Shown here: positions 44,634-55,471 of the stretch, piece after piece
How positions within the stretch are numbered: the first letter of the stretch is position 1
Layout of the letters: each line of letters begins with the position of its first letter
Assembly: GCF_040183065.1 (NCBI RefSeq)
Contig: NC_091127.1
Coordinates: 103,834,834 to 103,898,833, forward strand
Length of the DNA: 64,000 bases
Direction: 5' to 3'
Source of the DNA: Periplaneta americana
Lineage: Eukaryota; Arthropoda; Insecta; Blattodea; Blattidae
The notes under the pieces: generated by a model
Databases searched by the model: none
Told to the model about the DNA's origin: nothing
The model's input: only the letters and a program-made list of their open reading frames with translations
Translations under genes and position numbers: made by a program

Positions 44634-45023
44634 TATTTTGATGTACCGAAGTACATATGATATTTCCATGCAGATATTCTGCTTTCTCAGATGATGAGAG
44701 AGAGATGGAACGGAGAAAAATTCTCTCCGGCGCCGGGATTTGAACCCGGGTTTTCAGCTCTCCGTGCTGATGCTTTAACCACTAAGCCACGCCGGATACA
44801 ATCCCGACACCGTTGAGAATCGTCTCAGATTAAGCTCCATCTCTTGGGTTCCCTCTAGTGGCCGCCCTCTGCACTACGTCATAGATGTCTATGCACGCAG
44901 GACCGAAGTCCATACATGTGTAGAGGTGCACTCAGATGAGTGACTAGTTGGCCGGGGTCTCATCATCTGAGAAAGCAGAATATCTGCATGGAAATATCAT
45001 GTGTACTTCGGTACATCAAAATA
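44634..45023 (-). mobile_element. tRNA-headed element with 66 bp terminal inverted repeats
   Basis: Arms 44634-44699 and 44958-45023 are inverted copies with one difference. Between them lies the second 266 bp tRNA-headed unit (44694-44959), whose minus strand has good pol III boxes. So a SINE-like promoter unit is enclosed by long inverted ends, like a MITE. The arms contain GATGTACCGAAGTACA, itself nearly palindromic. Confidence 0.85.
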
Positions 45024-45689
45024 AAAACTGCCTATTTTAACCAAAATAAATGCCTAAATATCCGGGCTCTAATCATAAAAAAGAAGTAATTATGCTCCCA
45101 TTCTTTATGAAAATGATAAGTCTTACTCTTTTTAGAAAAACTTGTTTCTTATATCACTAAATATAACAATCATTGTTATTAATGTTACAAAGTGCGGTAT
45201 GAGTGTAAGGCAATACCTTTATGAAGGTAGTAATGAAGCTGAAACAGACAGAAACACACAGCACACTTGTGGCACAATAAGTGACTGCTACAGTCCGTGT
45301 TTCACTTTCCTATGCAGGGTTCCCTGATGATTACTGCCAATGTCATCACCTTAGCAGCAATAAGTCGCCAACCCTGTTCCCATGGACAAACATTATGCAA
45401 AGTCCATGTAGTGCTCTGCCATCTATTGTTCGTGTGATGCAGCAACTTAGTTTGATGTCAACTTGAACGACAAAGGCTTGTTGAAATATAAATTATTCCA
45501 TTTTCGGGGGTCTGAATATTTCTCGCTCACAAAATGTTTAACGATCAACCTGTCGACGATCGACATGTTGCCAGACCTGATGTATGTAAAGAAACTGTAG
45601 TAGCTGCTAGTGGTGTAACAGAGAAAGATCCCCCCCTCCAACAAAGTTCAATTTAGGTTCCCCTAACAAAACTCCATTACTTTACCGAG

Positions 45690-48600
45690 TTAACTGCCCA
45701 GCTGCTGCACTCTATTTAATCGCGTTTGTGACATGATATTATGTAAATATCTTTTTATAAATTTTAATTTGGAAATGGAGGGAAATACAGGACCATAACA
45801 GTCCTTGTGGCCTAATATGAGAAAGGATGATGATAATGATAATGATGATGATGTTGAATAATTTTGAAATGGACCGCTCAGATAAAGCATCAGTTACAAG
45901 TAGAAAGATAAATAAAAAGGAAGCAGTACAAACATCTGGAATGTTTGATGCTGAAGTTTAAATTTCAAATTAGCAAGAGGTGTGCTAATTCTCGAACTTA
46001 TGTTTTGTATTTTATCTCATTTTTTATTGCACACTTAAAGCATTGTAACTGAAATGCAAACTCTTCTGTTAAATCTTCAATAGGCCTATATTGCATCAAT
46101 AAATGTTGTGCTTTGCTATGTAACACCTTGTATATTGCAGATAGAAACTATGGAGTTAGTACAATGAACAAGTCATTGAGATATTTCATAGAATTGAATT
46201 GAATTTGAATTTAATTAACAATCATATTTAATTTCATGTAAACACATTTACTTGAAAACATTTTTCAGAATCTGATAGCCGTTAATCCTGAGCCAGTTCA
46301 TAAAAATGTATCTTAATCAGTTCCTCATTGTTTTGCAAGAGAAATGCTGGACAACAATCCTTCTTGGAAATTATTCCTATAATCATTTAGCAAACTAGCA
46401 GCAGTTTGAAGTAGACTAGTGTCGAAGCTCAGAAAGATCAGTGTTGTTAGACTGAAGTAATTTTGACACCAAATGAACAGTGTCAAGTGCTTTGAAATGA
46501 AGTACAATGTGAAAACAAAATTCAATTTTTTTTCATCTGTTTTTTTAAGTGTACTGGCTTTGTTACAGTCATTGACATTTTTTAATTGCAGCACTGTTGC
46601 AGTTATAACTTTCATAATATCTTTATATTCATGTCTTAGAGGTTTTATTGACTTGAATCTTGATGCCCAATGTGTTAGACAAAGTTTGTTTAATGAGTAA
46701 GAAGCTAATAACACGTCCCATTACTTTGACTGAAAAATATAATGCTCAAAAAAATTAGCGCAACAAGATTTGAAATTAATGTTTTATTGAACAATGAAAA
46801 CGTAGAATGTTGACCTTAGTCCAGCATGAACTTCAGACACTATATTTTATAAAAAATTACTTTCCATGGCCATTTACAATCGAGTTGTCAACAATGGTCA
46901 TCTTACTTGATACTGCACAAAACAAAGTGAAAAATCTGTTTCTTTATCATGTTTAATGTTATCATGAGTCCTCACAATCTCTGCAGGGATTTATTACCTC
47001 GTGTGGCCTCCATGATCATGAATTACTGCTTGACATCTGTGAGACATGCTTCTCGCAAGCCACCGAATGTTGACTTGGAGTATACTCATCCACTCTTTAT
47101 TAAGTGCCATTGCAAGCTCTTAGAGATTCTGCGGGATGGCTATGGATGCGTCTTTTAAGCATTCCCATATGTGTTCAATAGAATTTAAATCTGGAGTAAT
47201 CGCTGGCTAATCCATTACAGGAATTTCATGGAGACGGCGACAACATGAGCTCTGGCTTTGTCATGCATCAACAGAAATCCAACAGCTATACGTTCCATTA
47301 TAGGCAGAACATGTTGTCACAATTTATTGTCAACATAACCAATTGCATTTAACCAGCCAGGAATGACAGTCAGGGCAGTTTTTCGTTTCTAAGCTGATGC
47401 CAGCCCAGACCATAATTAAGCCCCCACTAAACCTGTCAATTTCAAGAATGTTAGGTTAATCGAGACGCTCTCCATGACGTCTCCATACACGTAATCTTCC
47501 ATCACAGGAAGTCAAGGGAGAATCTTGATTCTTTTGTAAGCAATAACTTACTCGCCTCCAATGTCGAAGTTGCCAATTTACATGTTTCAGAGCAAATCTT
47601 AACCTTGCTCGCTTGTGATGAACCTCCAAATGAGGGGCATGTAGAGAGGTCTCTGAGCTCTCAAATTAACTTCCCATAATCTATTCCTGACCATCTGGTC
47701 ACTTACTGCTATTCCATGTAGTAACCTGAGGTCGTTTTGCAAGTTATGAGCAATGGATGTATGCCGACGCAGAGCAGAAAGAACTAAAAATCTGTCTTGA
47801 TTTTAAGTTGTCTTTCGTTTACGTCCTTGCCCACGTTTCCTTTTGTACTGCCCTGACTCCCTATAACGTTTGACAGCTCTATACACAACTGACACAGAGT
47901 AACGGAGGTCATTGGCAATCTGATGATAAGTCCATCCCTGCTGAATGAGGGTGACAGCTCGTGGGACTTCAACTTCTTGATATCAACCATTTTGTAGTTC
48001 CTTTGCAATAACATCTGAATTAGACCACAACAATGACTATAGTCCCAGATATGTTCTAAAACAGCCATTGTCAAATAGAGAATATCAAGCTAAATCATAT
48101 TGATTTTCAGCATGAATGGATTACTATCTGGTTTCCTTGGACTATGATGAAGATGAAAACCATATGTCGTGTTTCCTATTAGAAAAGATGTTAACGCAAA
48201 TGGTGATATCATTACAGCATAGCTATTGCCTTAATACCAAGAATTTACAGGAGACAAAAAACCTGTTCCACTAATTTTTTTGTGCTGTATAGATGAATTC
48301 TTTCAACTACTGAAAAGACATCTTATTTTCTGGTACACTTCTAACAATATTATTTAACATTATAATCAAATTACGTGCTGCACAATGAACATTTAACTTT
48401 TTTTTTTTTTTTTTTTTGGTTCAGTCTTCACTTTTACACCATTATGGATCCCAAGTATATTTGCTGCACTGTCTTAATCTTGGCATGGCATCTGATTAGT
48501 GAAATACTCTTTTCTTCCATTGAATTTAGAATCTCAGCTTCCAATGCAACAGCAGTTCTTTCATTCATAGTTTTCTATACATCTTGATTACACAACTTCT
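45690..48600 (-). pseudogene. hAT transposase remnant (ZMYM1-like), split by a Tc1-like element
   Basis: Minus-strand hAT remnant on both sides of an inserted Tc1-like transposon. Upstream part (48600-48290): ERTAVALEAEILNSMEEKSI and LNVHCAARNLIIMLNNIVRS then VPENKMSF, corresponding to the H-C-x-H-x-LNL helix. Downstream part (46741-45690): YFSVK/FFSQSNGTC, then SLNKLCLTHWASRFKSIKPL and RHEYKDIMKV, then SKLKFIKRYLHNIMSQTRLN from the hATC domain. Many frame changes. The family order across the Tc1-like element shows one gene interrupted by it. Ends of the hAT itself were not found. Confidence 0.78.
46742..48287 (-). mobile_element. Tc1-like transposon, degraded
   Basis: About 1.55 kb, flanked by TA (46740-46741 and 48288-48289). 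The ends CTCAAAAAAATTAGCGCAAC and CACAAAAAAATTAGTGGAAC (right, inverted) are terminal repeats. The minus-strand transposase is broken but readable in blocks: VPRAVTLIQQGWTYHQIAND and LRYSVSVVYRAVKRY (HTH), RVWRRHGERLD, GGLNYGLGWHQL-like, then HMGMLKRRIHSHPAESLRA near the end, as in Tc1 'W..LK'. More than five frame changes or stops. Inserted into the hAT remnant. Confidence 0.88.
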
Positions 48601-48646
48601 AACACTATATCACTTCGCAAAACGTATTATGTGTCCTTTCTCGTGT

Positions 48647-49053
48647 TAAATTTTACATTACCTCGTTAACATGTTTCAGCCTGTTATTGGCCATCTTCAG
48701 AATTGGTTGTTGCTTGTCTTGGCGGCTTGGGTTTGTGTTTGTGTTTGTGTAGTGTAATGTGGAGTCAAAGAATGTGTGTGTTCTGAAATTGAGTTGTGTG
48801 TTGAGAATTTCATTTGGATGTGTTTTTGTGTGCCTATTTATTTCGCATTGTTCTAGTGTTCTACGAAATATATAGACATACAAAAAAACAACCAAATGAA
48901 ATTCTCAACACACAACTCAATTTCAGAACACACACACTCCACATTACACTACACAAACACACCACCACAGGAAACACAAACAAAAGGCACCAAGACCAGC
49001 AATGACCAGTTCTGAAAATGGCTGAAACATGTTAACGAGGTAATGTAAAATTT
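48647..49053. repeat. 407 bp hairpin repeat with hammerhead-like motif
   Basis: Two inverted arms (about 48647-48845 and 48862-49053) around a short loop. Outer edges AAATTTTACATTACCTCG and GTTAACATGTTTCAGCC are shared, then CAGAACACACACA- and GAGAATTTCATTTGG-type segments. The left arm, read on the minus strand, has CTGAAGA-T-GGCC...GGCTGAAAC; in the right arm the motif is reduced to CTGAAAATGGCTGAAAC by a short deletion. Arms differ by several indels, so it is older than the repeat at 14531. Confidence 0.85.
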
Positions 49054-49618
49054 GGAAGTCCTTTATTATTCTTCATTTGACCCAAAATATGCGAGCCAAT
49101 GTCAATGAACGAGCATTTTCTGAGTTGTTGTTTATTGACATTTCTGGCTTTGAGCCAGAGGCCGATTTAGGGTCTTATACGCGCAGGACGCCCTCTCCAG
49201 CCATTGTACATAAATAGCAATATAAATATATTTACACATATGAAACTATTTCTGGCATAAGTGCCAGTAGGTGTGTGAGTGCAGTGACTGATTCCTCTTA
49301 TTTTGTGTAGGCCTAATTTGTTAATTTGCTATATTTGTAGGGGACTAGTTAGTATTACTATAATATACATATGGTACATATCAGGAAGGTTATTTCAATT
49401 AGGAAATGGAACACATCAATCTAATAATCTCGGTGGAAATATTAACATTTCAAATAACTTTATGCAAGGAAAACTCGGTTGTCAGCCACGTTTTTGGTAT
49501 TATATTAAATACAGGTATTGTTGATGAATATTCGACCCGAGTTATTGTGTGTTCTGTCAATGACAATTGTTATGAAAACAACAAGGAAGTGATGCTTTTA
49601 ATTGTAGGGGATTCCAAG
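49054..49618. other. Unassigned stretch
   Basis: No family recognised; open frames of 70-90 codons near 49300-49675 show no known domain. Confidence 0.45.
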
Positions 49619-49822
49619 GAGTACTACCACAGTCTAGTACATACAGTCACGAAACTTGAGTTGTCAGGGTATTAGGAACAATAGACCGTGTTGGTACTAT
49701 TTCGCATTGTCTATAATGAGGCGATATTAGCGATCCTAGTGGTTAGCAACTATCTATGGATGCAAATTTACTACGTATTGAGCTTCGTGACTATATAGGC
49801 CTATACTAGACTGTGCTACTAC
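49619..49822. mobile_element. MITE family B, copy 1
   Basis: About 200 bp with inverted ends close to GTAGTACCACAGTCTAGTA, then ACAGTCACGAAGCTTGAG-like sequence. The central part AATGAGGCGATATTAG and TAGCAACTATCTATGGATG matches the copy at 59887-60082. No coding capacity. Superfamily unknown. Confidence 0.75.
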
Positions 49823-50001
49823 AGTGTCGACTCAATAATCATAACAGATGACCAGGTGGAAAAGTTAAACATACCTACCATTAGAATATCTGAATTATCC
49901 AATATACAAGCAGCTATTTTTGCTTCAGTCTACTAGTTAATTTATATTCAAGTTACATTAGGTTAGGAAATATAGAAAACTGTTTGTGTGTTATGTGTAA
50001 A

Positions 50002-50205
50002 CAGAGGTGTATACTGGTTAAAGGGTTTGGGCTACCGCTGGCCCTATTATTACACAAAATATATCTAACAATTACTTTAATTTTAATTACTATGGTAAAA
50101 CTAATAATACAAAATTATTACATTATGTTATATTATAAACTTTTTCTTTTGTAATTTCCTTGGGCTACCGCTGGTAGCCCCGGTAGCCCGCAAAGTACAC
50201 TCCTG
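50002..50205 (+). mobile_element. hAT-derived MITE, copy 3
   Basis: 204 bp, ends CAGAGGTGTATACTGG and TACACTCCTG, perfect 8 bp duplication TGTGTAAA (49994-50001 and 50206-50213). The terminal bases carry a few changes relative to the other copies; the interior is nearly identical. Confidence 0.96.
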
Positions 50206-50958
50206 TGTGTAAATATTCTGGACAATTTTTCATGGATAGGGTTGCCAACACTGGTAAATAAAATTACCAGCCATTTTACAGAGGTTAATTTGGATGAATA
50301 TATACTTATATAATAAGTAAGAAGGTACGTCTTTCCAAATAAAGGAAAAGGTATCATTCTTCTTGGAGATCAACTGCCATCAGATGACTGTGTCACTGCA
50401 CAGGACTAACCTGTAGCGAATGGAAAGATGTCATAAAGATGATCGTCAAAGTTACTGCTGTACATGCCACACCTGATAGAACCATGGATAGTAACTGTGG
50501 ATGTGTCAAAAGGTGCAGCTTCAGATCGTCTTTAAATTCTAAAATCTAACTAAATAATGTCTATGTAGCAAATGTCAGTGATTAAGCCACTTATTTTTTA
50601 ATGATCGGAAATTTTTTAGACTTAGAAATCTTTCAACATTCGAGAAATGGAATACTGCTGATTGGGACCGGTCATAAAAATTGCCTACAAGGTGATTACA
50701 TCAATGGCTAATACTTTGTTCTCAAAAATGAACGAAATAACATGTGTTGCAGATGTCAGTGAGAAGTAGCTGGGAAGTATAAACGAACTTTTTTTCACTT
50801 ACATTGAAGATTAAGGCATTGTATCCAGTTCTCGATACTGAAGAGTCACAGTGAATACTGCCTCTTCGCAAATTCGCGTTGCAGTGTGCAAGCGCTTGTT
50901 TAAAAATCTAAGCGTCGTGACTTTTTTAAAGTAATAGGCATACAGATTAAGTATTAAC
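50206..50958. other. Probable 5' flank or end of the Buster-type hAT
   Basis: No coding text before 50959. The left terminal repeat of the hAT should lie here but I could not identify it. Confidence 0.35.
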
Positions 50959-51540
50959 ATGAATAAAAGACAAGGGACTTTGCTTAATTTTGGTATTAAG
51001 AAATTTCGTACTGAAGGTGTTTGCGACACAACAACTAGTGATGCATCCACTCCAAGTCCACAGAGTGATCTCCTGGATAGGTAAAAGGAGTGTAAAACTA
51101 TTAACACACAGAAGAAACGGTCTGCATTTACTCGTAAGTACATGAACAACTAATTAAAATGTGGTTTCATACAATGCCCTGACACTGACCAATTACCACT
51201 ACCTCAATGTGTCACTTGTGCTGCTGTTCTGGTAAATGAAGCTGTGAAGCCATCGCGAATTTTTCGACATCTCAAACAAAACATTCCGATTTAGTGAACA
51301 AACCCATTGAATTTTTCATGTATAAAAGAGAAGCATGAGATGCACTTAGAATAGAAAAGTACTATCTCGGACATGAGGATTCCCGGAGGCAAAACATGTG
51401 GATTGTGAATCTTTTTGTTGAACAAAAAGAGATAGTCCTTTCCCATGAAGAAATCGGTCAACTTCTTGAATTGTCATCGGACAAAGGACTGGAAAGTATT
51501 TTAAATCTATGAATAATTCGAAATTCTGAATACTTAAGTA

Positions 51541-53570
51541 CAAATGGCTTTTAGAGAACCCGGAAGTTCATTGGCGCCCTCACATTAGTCCTCCATCGGT
51601 CTCTATCCTGAGCAACATTAATCCAGTCCCTATCATCATACCCTATCTCCCTCAAATCTATTTTAATATTATCCTTTCACCTACGTCTCGGCCTCCCCAA
51701 AGGTCTTTTTTTCTCTCCTGGCTCTCAACTAACACTGCATTTCTGAATTTGCCTATACGTGCTACATGATCTGCCCATCTCAAACGTTTGAATTTAATGT
51801 TCTTAATTATGTCAAGTGAAGGATATAATATGTGCAGTTCTGCATTGTGTAACTTTCACCATTCTCCTCTAACTTCATCCCTCTTAGTCCCAAATATTTT
51901 CCTAAGCACCTTATTCCCAAACATTATGTCTCATTCCAAAAATGATCCTCCATACATTCTTAAGTTAGAGCCATGGAACTACTCTGCAGCACATATAAGG
52001 ATACCTTCAAATTTATACAGATGCATCTCTAAATCCTAATAATGGGACATCAGGAGCAGGGTATTATATTCCAAAATATCAAGAAAATTATTTCCTACCA
52101 TGTTCATCCTCCTCCAGTCTTGACACTGAATTGCTAGCTATTGATGCTGCTCTTCAGTGTGCTACTCAAATTTCTGAAAAATCTATTTGAATACTTACTG
52201 ATTCCAAGGGGGCTATATTTAATATAATTAAATGTGTAACAAACCTATATGCACATAGAATTATTCCAATTCAGAAACAACTAAGTAAACTAAACAACTC
52301 CAAAAGAAAATAACATTTCAATGGATACGAGAAAGTCGATAATATTGCAAAACAGGCAACATATTTGCAACCAAAACCTCTTCAAGTGATATCTCTATCC
52401 AGTGCTTTTGCTTCAGTAAAGTCTCGTTTTACAAACCTATGGATCAACAATTGGCTCTCTTCTGACAAAGGAAAAATTTTACAGTCTCTACAAAAGAAAC
52501 CAAATGACCTGGAAATGTACAAAAACTTGCCCAGACATGTTCAAACATTTTTAACAAGAGCCAGAACAGGTCACATTGTCACTCAATTGTACCTACACCG
52601 ATTTCAGATTTCTGATAATCCTACTTGTTTGTGGTGTAATAATCATGATGAAGATCTGGAACACATTCTTTTATACTGTCGATCCATAAACCACAAAAGA
52701 AGTAAATTAAAATCATCAGTACCAGTTGCAGAAGAGACAGCCCTGCAGTATATATTGACTACACCCCAACTCTGGCTACTAGCAACAGGCATCTATAATG
52801 AACACTGATAAAAATACCCCTCATTTCTCGTGAAAAACAACAACTGAATAGACTACAGTGGACTATAGTGGACTTTATGTTGTCAGCAAATAGCTGGATA
52901 CATTAAGAAGATTGATTGATTGATTGATTATTCTCAAACATCCTTAACATCTGTTCCTCTCTCAAAGTGAGAGTCCAAGTTTTACAACCATAGAGAACAA
53001 CCGGTAATATAACTGTTTTATAAATTCTAATTTTCAGATTTTTTGAGAGCAGACTGGATGACAAAAGCTTCTCAACTGAATAGTAATAGGCATTTTCCAT
53101 ATTTATTCTGTGTTTAATTTCCTCTTGAGTGTCATTTAAATTTGTTACTGTTGCTCAAGATATTTGAATTTTTCCACTGTTTCAAACAATAAATTTCCAA
53201 TTTTTATATTTCCATTTCGTATATGTTGTGGTCACGAGATATAATCATAGGCCTATTTTGTGATTTCGAAATTTATTTCCATACCTATCTCTTTACTTGC
53301 TTCAAGTAAAATTCCCGTGTTCTCCCAATAGGTCGTGAATTGTCTCCTAACATCATCCACATTATACAAGCAGCTGATGTAACCCGTTCAATTCCAAACC
53401 CTCTCTGTTATCCTGGACGTTCCTAATGACACATTCTAGATCAAAGTTAAAAAGTAAAAATGATAGTGCATCTCCTTACTGTAACCAGCAGTGAATTGGA
53501 AAAGCATCAGACAGAAATTGGCCTATACGGACTCTGCTGTACATTTCACTGATGCATTCTGAGCTAGAAT
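51541..53570 (-). mobile_element. RTE-like LINE, 3' part, copy 3, split by another LINE
   Basis: Same family as 13248-14060, minus strand. The downstream piece (51541-51924) covers the C-terminal RAGHV/WEDNIK region in broken form. The upstream piece (52928-53570) encodes RIGQFLSDAFPIHCWLQ and [14 protein letters not shown], the catalytic YVDD/YADD reverse transcriptase motif, then ACYYSVEKLLSSSLLSKNLK and LPVVLYGCKTWTLTLREEQ. Frameshifts and stops are many. It starts with the family's tail ACAAATGGCTTTTA and is inserted in the Buster hAT. Confidence 0.85.
51925..52927 (+). mobile_element. RNase H-bearing LINE (I/R1-like), 5'-truncated, nested
   Basis: About 1 kb, flanked by TTATTCCCAAACAT (51911-51924) and TTATTCTCAAACAT (52928-52941), 13 of 14 matching, inside another LINE. 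Encodes an RNase H domain: LNPNNGTSGAGYYIPKYQ-like, SSLDTELLAIDAALQCATQ, then ILTDSKGAIFNIIK (catalytic D-S). The C-terminal part has RARTGHIVTQLYLHRF and TCLWCNNHDEDLEHILLYC, the CxxC...HxxxxC zinc knuckle typical of I/R1-type LINEs, and ends with IYNEH-stop. The last 147 codons (52365-52808) are open. The 3' tail is (TTGA)n. Youngest of three nested elements here. Confidence 0.9.
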
Positions 53571-53830
53571 GAAAAATGAACATTCAAATTTACATGAAAT
53601 AGCAATCAGATTTCTTCTTTATTTATCCACCACATATCTTCGTGAAATTTCATTTTCTGCCATGACCATGCTTAAAATGAAACAGAGGAACCACCTGCTG
53701 CAACTTTGACTGTCTCAGTCTGGCTATCACTTCAATTCATCCCAGAATTAACAAGGTAACGGACAGAAGACAGCAACAAAAGTCTCACTAGCCTCACTAA
53801 AACCGTACAAATTTTCAGGTGTAATAGAAA

Positions 53831-54682
53831 TCAAATAAATTAAGCACCTAGGTTAACTTTTTCAATCACATAATTATTGTTAGGTTAATGTGCTACATTT
53901 TTAAATTCATAATATTAATTAGTTTTTTTAACAAAGTATTAACGTGAACCAGAATCAGTGTATTAATTAATGTTGGAAATAGTGTTCAAATTAAGAGATT
54001 CATACATTTATATACATAAAATTACATACATTGCATATAAAGACATTTGGCATGTATGTGTGTTGATAAGTGCTTCTCGGAAATGTTGCCACCCTTCTGC
54101 TGCTTCACAAGTTAACTCTGATTCAGGTATGACAGTTATGTGACTTAGGGAAGTTTGTAGCCGATTTTTAGAAAAATTTCCTGGCCAGCCAGTTCTACAT
54201 AGTTATACAGTATGAAAACTTGTCCTTAAATTTAGGAAAACAGATCTTTAAGTGATAGAATTCCTAAGTGAAATAGACGTATTATTAAAGAAAAAGCTTG
54301 AAATTGGAGAACATTAGAACATTCTGTAAATAAATATATATATTGCATTGCACAGGAAATAGATATTTCATATTATCAATTTATGAAGCCACTAAAAAAA
54401 AAAAAAAAAAAAAAAACTAAAATCTTGAAGAGTGTGCAAATTCAAGAATTACAACTGCATGACAATGTAGGCCTACTCTTAAGTTGAGTGAATGTATATA
54501 ATTATTGGATTCTGCTAATGGTATTGTCGACACATGGCCACAATTTAATTCCTCAAATGAAGTGGAGCTTCATTTATATGCTCATGTTCACAGAACAGTA
54601 GACGCTGGGTCGCTGGAGTATTTTCAGAGCCTTCTTCCTTGAGTGTGACTGCATGTGGTGGCTGGAAGCATGATGATTGCCA
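53831..54682. other. Unassigned AT-rich stretch
   Basis: Contains an A-run (54391-54417). The right end of the Buster hAT should lie near its start but was not identified. Confidence 0.45.
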
Positions 54683-55085
54683 GCAGAGTCGGATATTCAT
54701 AGCCCCTTAGGTCAAGCACATTGATTGCCTATGCAGATTACAATAACTGCCCTTCTTTGTCATAGATGATGTTGTAAATAATGTCCTTGTGCCACCCCAC
54801 ATATCTCTCACACTTTTTAAGAAAATTTGCATTAACATGCATTAGCTCTTCTTCTGAAATTTATGCAATTTTCCTTCTTATATTCTTCAGTTCTTCCAAC
54901 GTATGTGGATTATTTAGATACACTTTATTTTTTTAAGTTCTCCCATAAATAGAAATCAGATCTGGGAATTGTGCTGGCCATATTTTCTTGCTGATTACCC
55001 TATCTTCAAACATTTCCGCAATTAATGCTAACGAGAGATTAGCTATAAATGCGCTGTAGTGGAGTCTTGTTGAAAAAATGACTGT

Positions 55086-55213
55086 GTACAGACCCAGAAA
55101 CAAAATTTGGGCCACCTGAATTTTCCAAGTTTCAGTTATAACATACTGCGCATGCTCAGTGCTCAGTGGAAGTTGGAAAATTTAGGAGGCCCAAATTTTG
55201 TTTCTGGGTTTGT
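55086..55213. repeat. 128 bp inverted repeat
   Basis: Arms 55086-55128 and 55171-55213, sharing ACCCAGAAACAAAATTTGGG and AATTTTCCAA, with about four differences. Possibly a small MITE; no target duplication seen. Confidence 0.8.
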
Positions 55214-55230
55214 ACATTAATTGTCAGATA

Positions 55231-55471
55231 ATTGGAACACATTTTGCAGAAAGAAACCAATCCACAAATAAATTTAATTACTCAATAATTAAATAATTTC
55301 AAGGATCCACATTTTGAACAAAGCTACTTGGTATAATATGCTTTTGATTAAAGCAATAAGTATGTAGTTATATTTACTTGTGAATTTATCACTCACGTTT
55401 ACCTTTAAAGTGCGTTTTTCTCAATTTAGGTATAATGTGGGTTGGTTCCTTTCTGCAAAATGTGGTCCAAT
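55231..55471. mobile_element. 241 bp MITE-like inverted repeat
   Basis: Arms of about 40 bp: ATTGGAACACATTTTGCAGA at the left, ATTGGACCACATTTTGCAGA (inverted) at the right, continuing through AAGGAACCAACCCAC-like sequence. No coding capacity. Confidence 0.75.

Larger units (their letters stand above)
43443..45071 (+). mobile_element. hAT element with TAGAGCCCGGAT ends
   Basis: Ends TAGAGCCCGGATGTTAGGCA and the complement of TGCCTAAATATCCGGGCTCT form inverted repeats. Flanks ATCATAAG (43435-43442) and ATCATAAA (45072-45079) match at 7 of 8 positions. Subterminal sequence is rich in TGCCTATTTT words on both sides. The interior keeps only the C-terminal end of a hAT transposase and carries a ~0.7 kb tRNA-headed insertion (44312-45023). 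Confidence 0.85.
50959..53830 (+). pseudogene. Buster-type hAT transposase (FAM200/ZBED5-like), split by LINEs
   Basis: Plus-strand remnant in three blocks. Block 1 (50959-51310): MNKRQGTLLNFGIKKF, RKYMNN then LKCGFIQCPDTDQLPLPQC and VTCAAVLVNEAVKPSRIFRH, which is the BED-type zinc finger typical of FAM200/ZBED5-like Buster hATs. Block 2 (51400-51520): WIVNLFVEQKEIVLSHEEIG then QLLELSSDKGLES, from just before the hATC domain. Block 3 (53580-53760): EIAIRFLLYLSTTYLREISF then SAMTMLKMKQRNHL, the hATC domain. Between blocks 1 and 2 the catalytic region is deleted; between 2 and 3 a LINE is inserted (51541-53570). In-frame stops occur in blocks 1 and 3. The human relatives are domesticated; this copy looks like an ordinary dead transposon. 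Confidence 0.82.
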
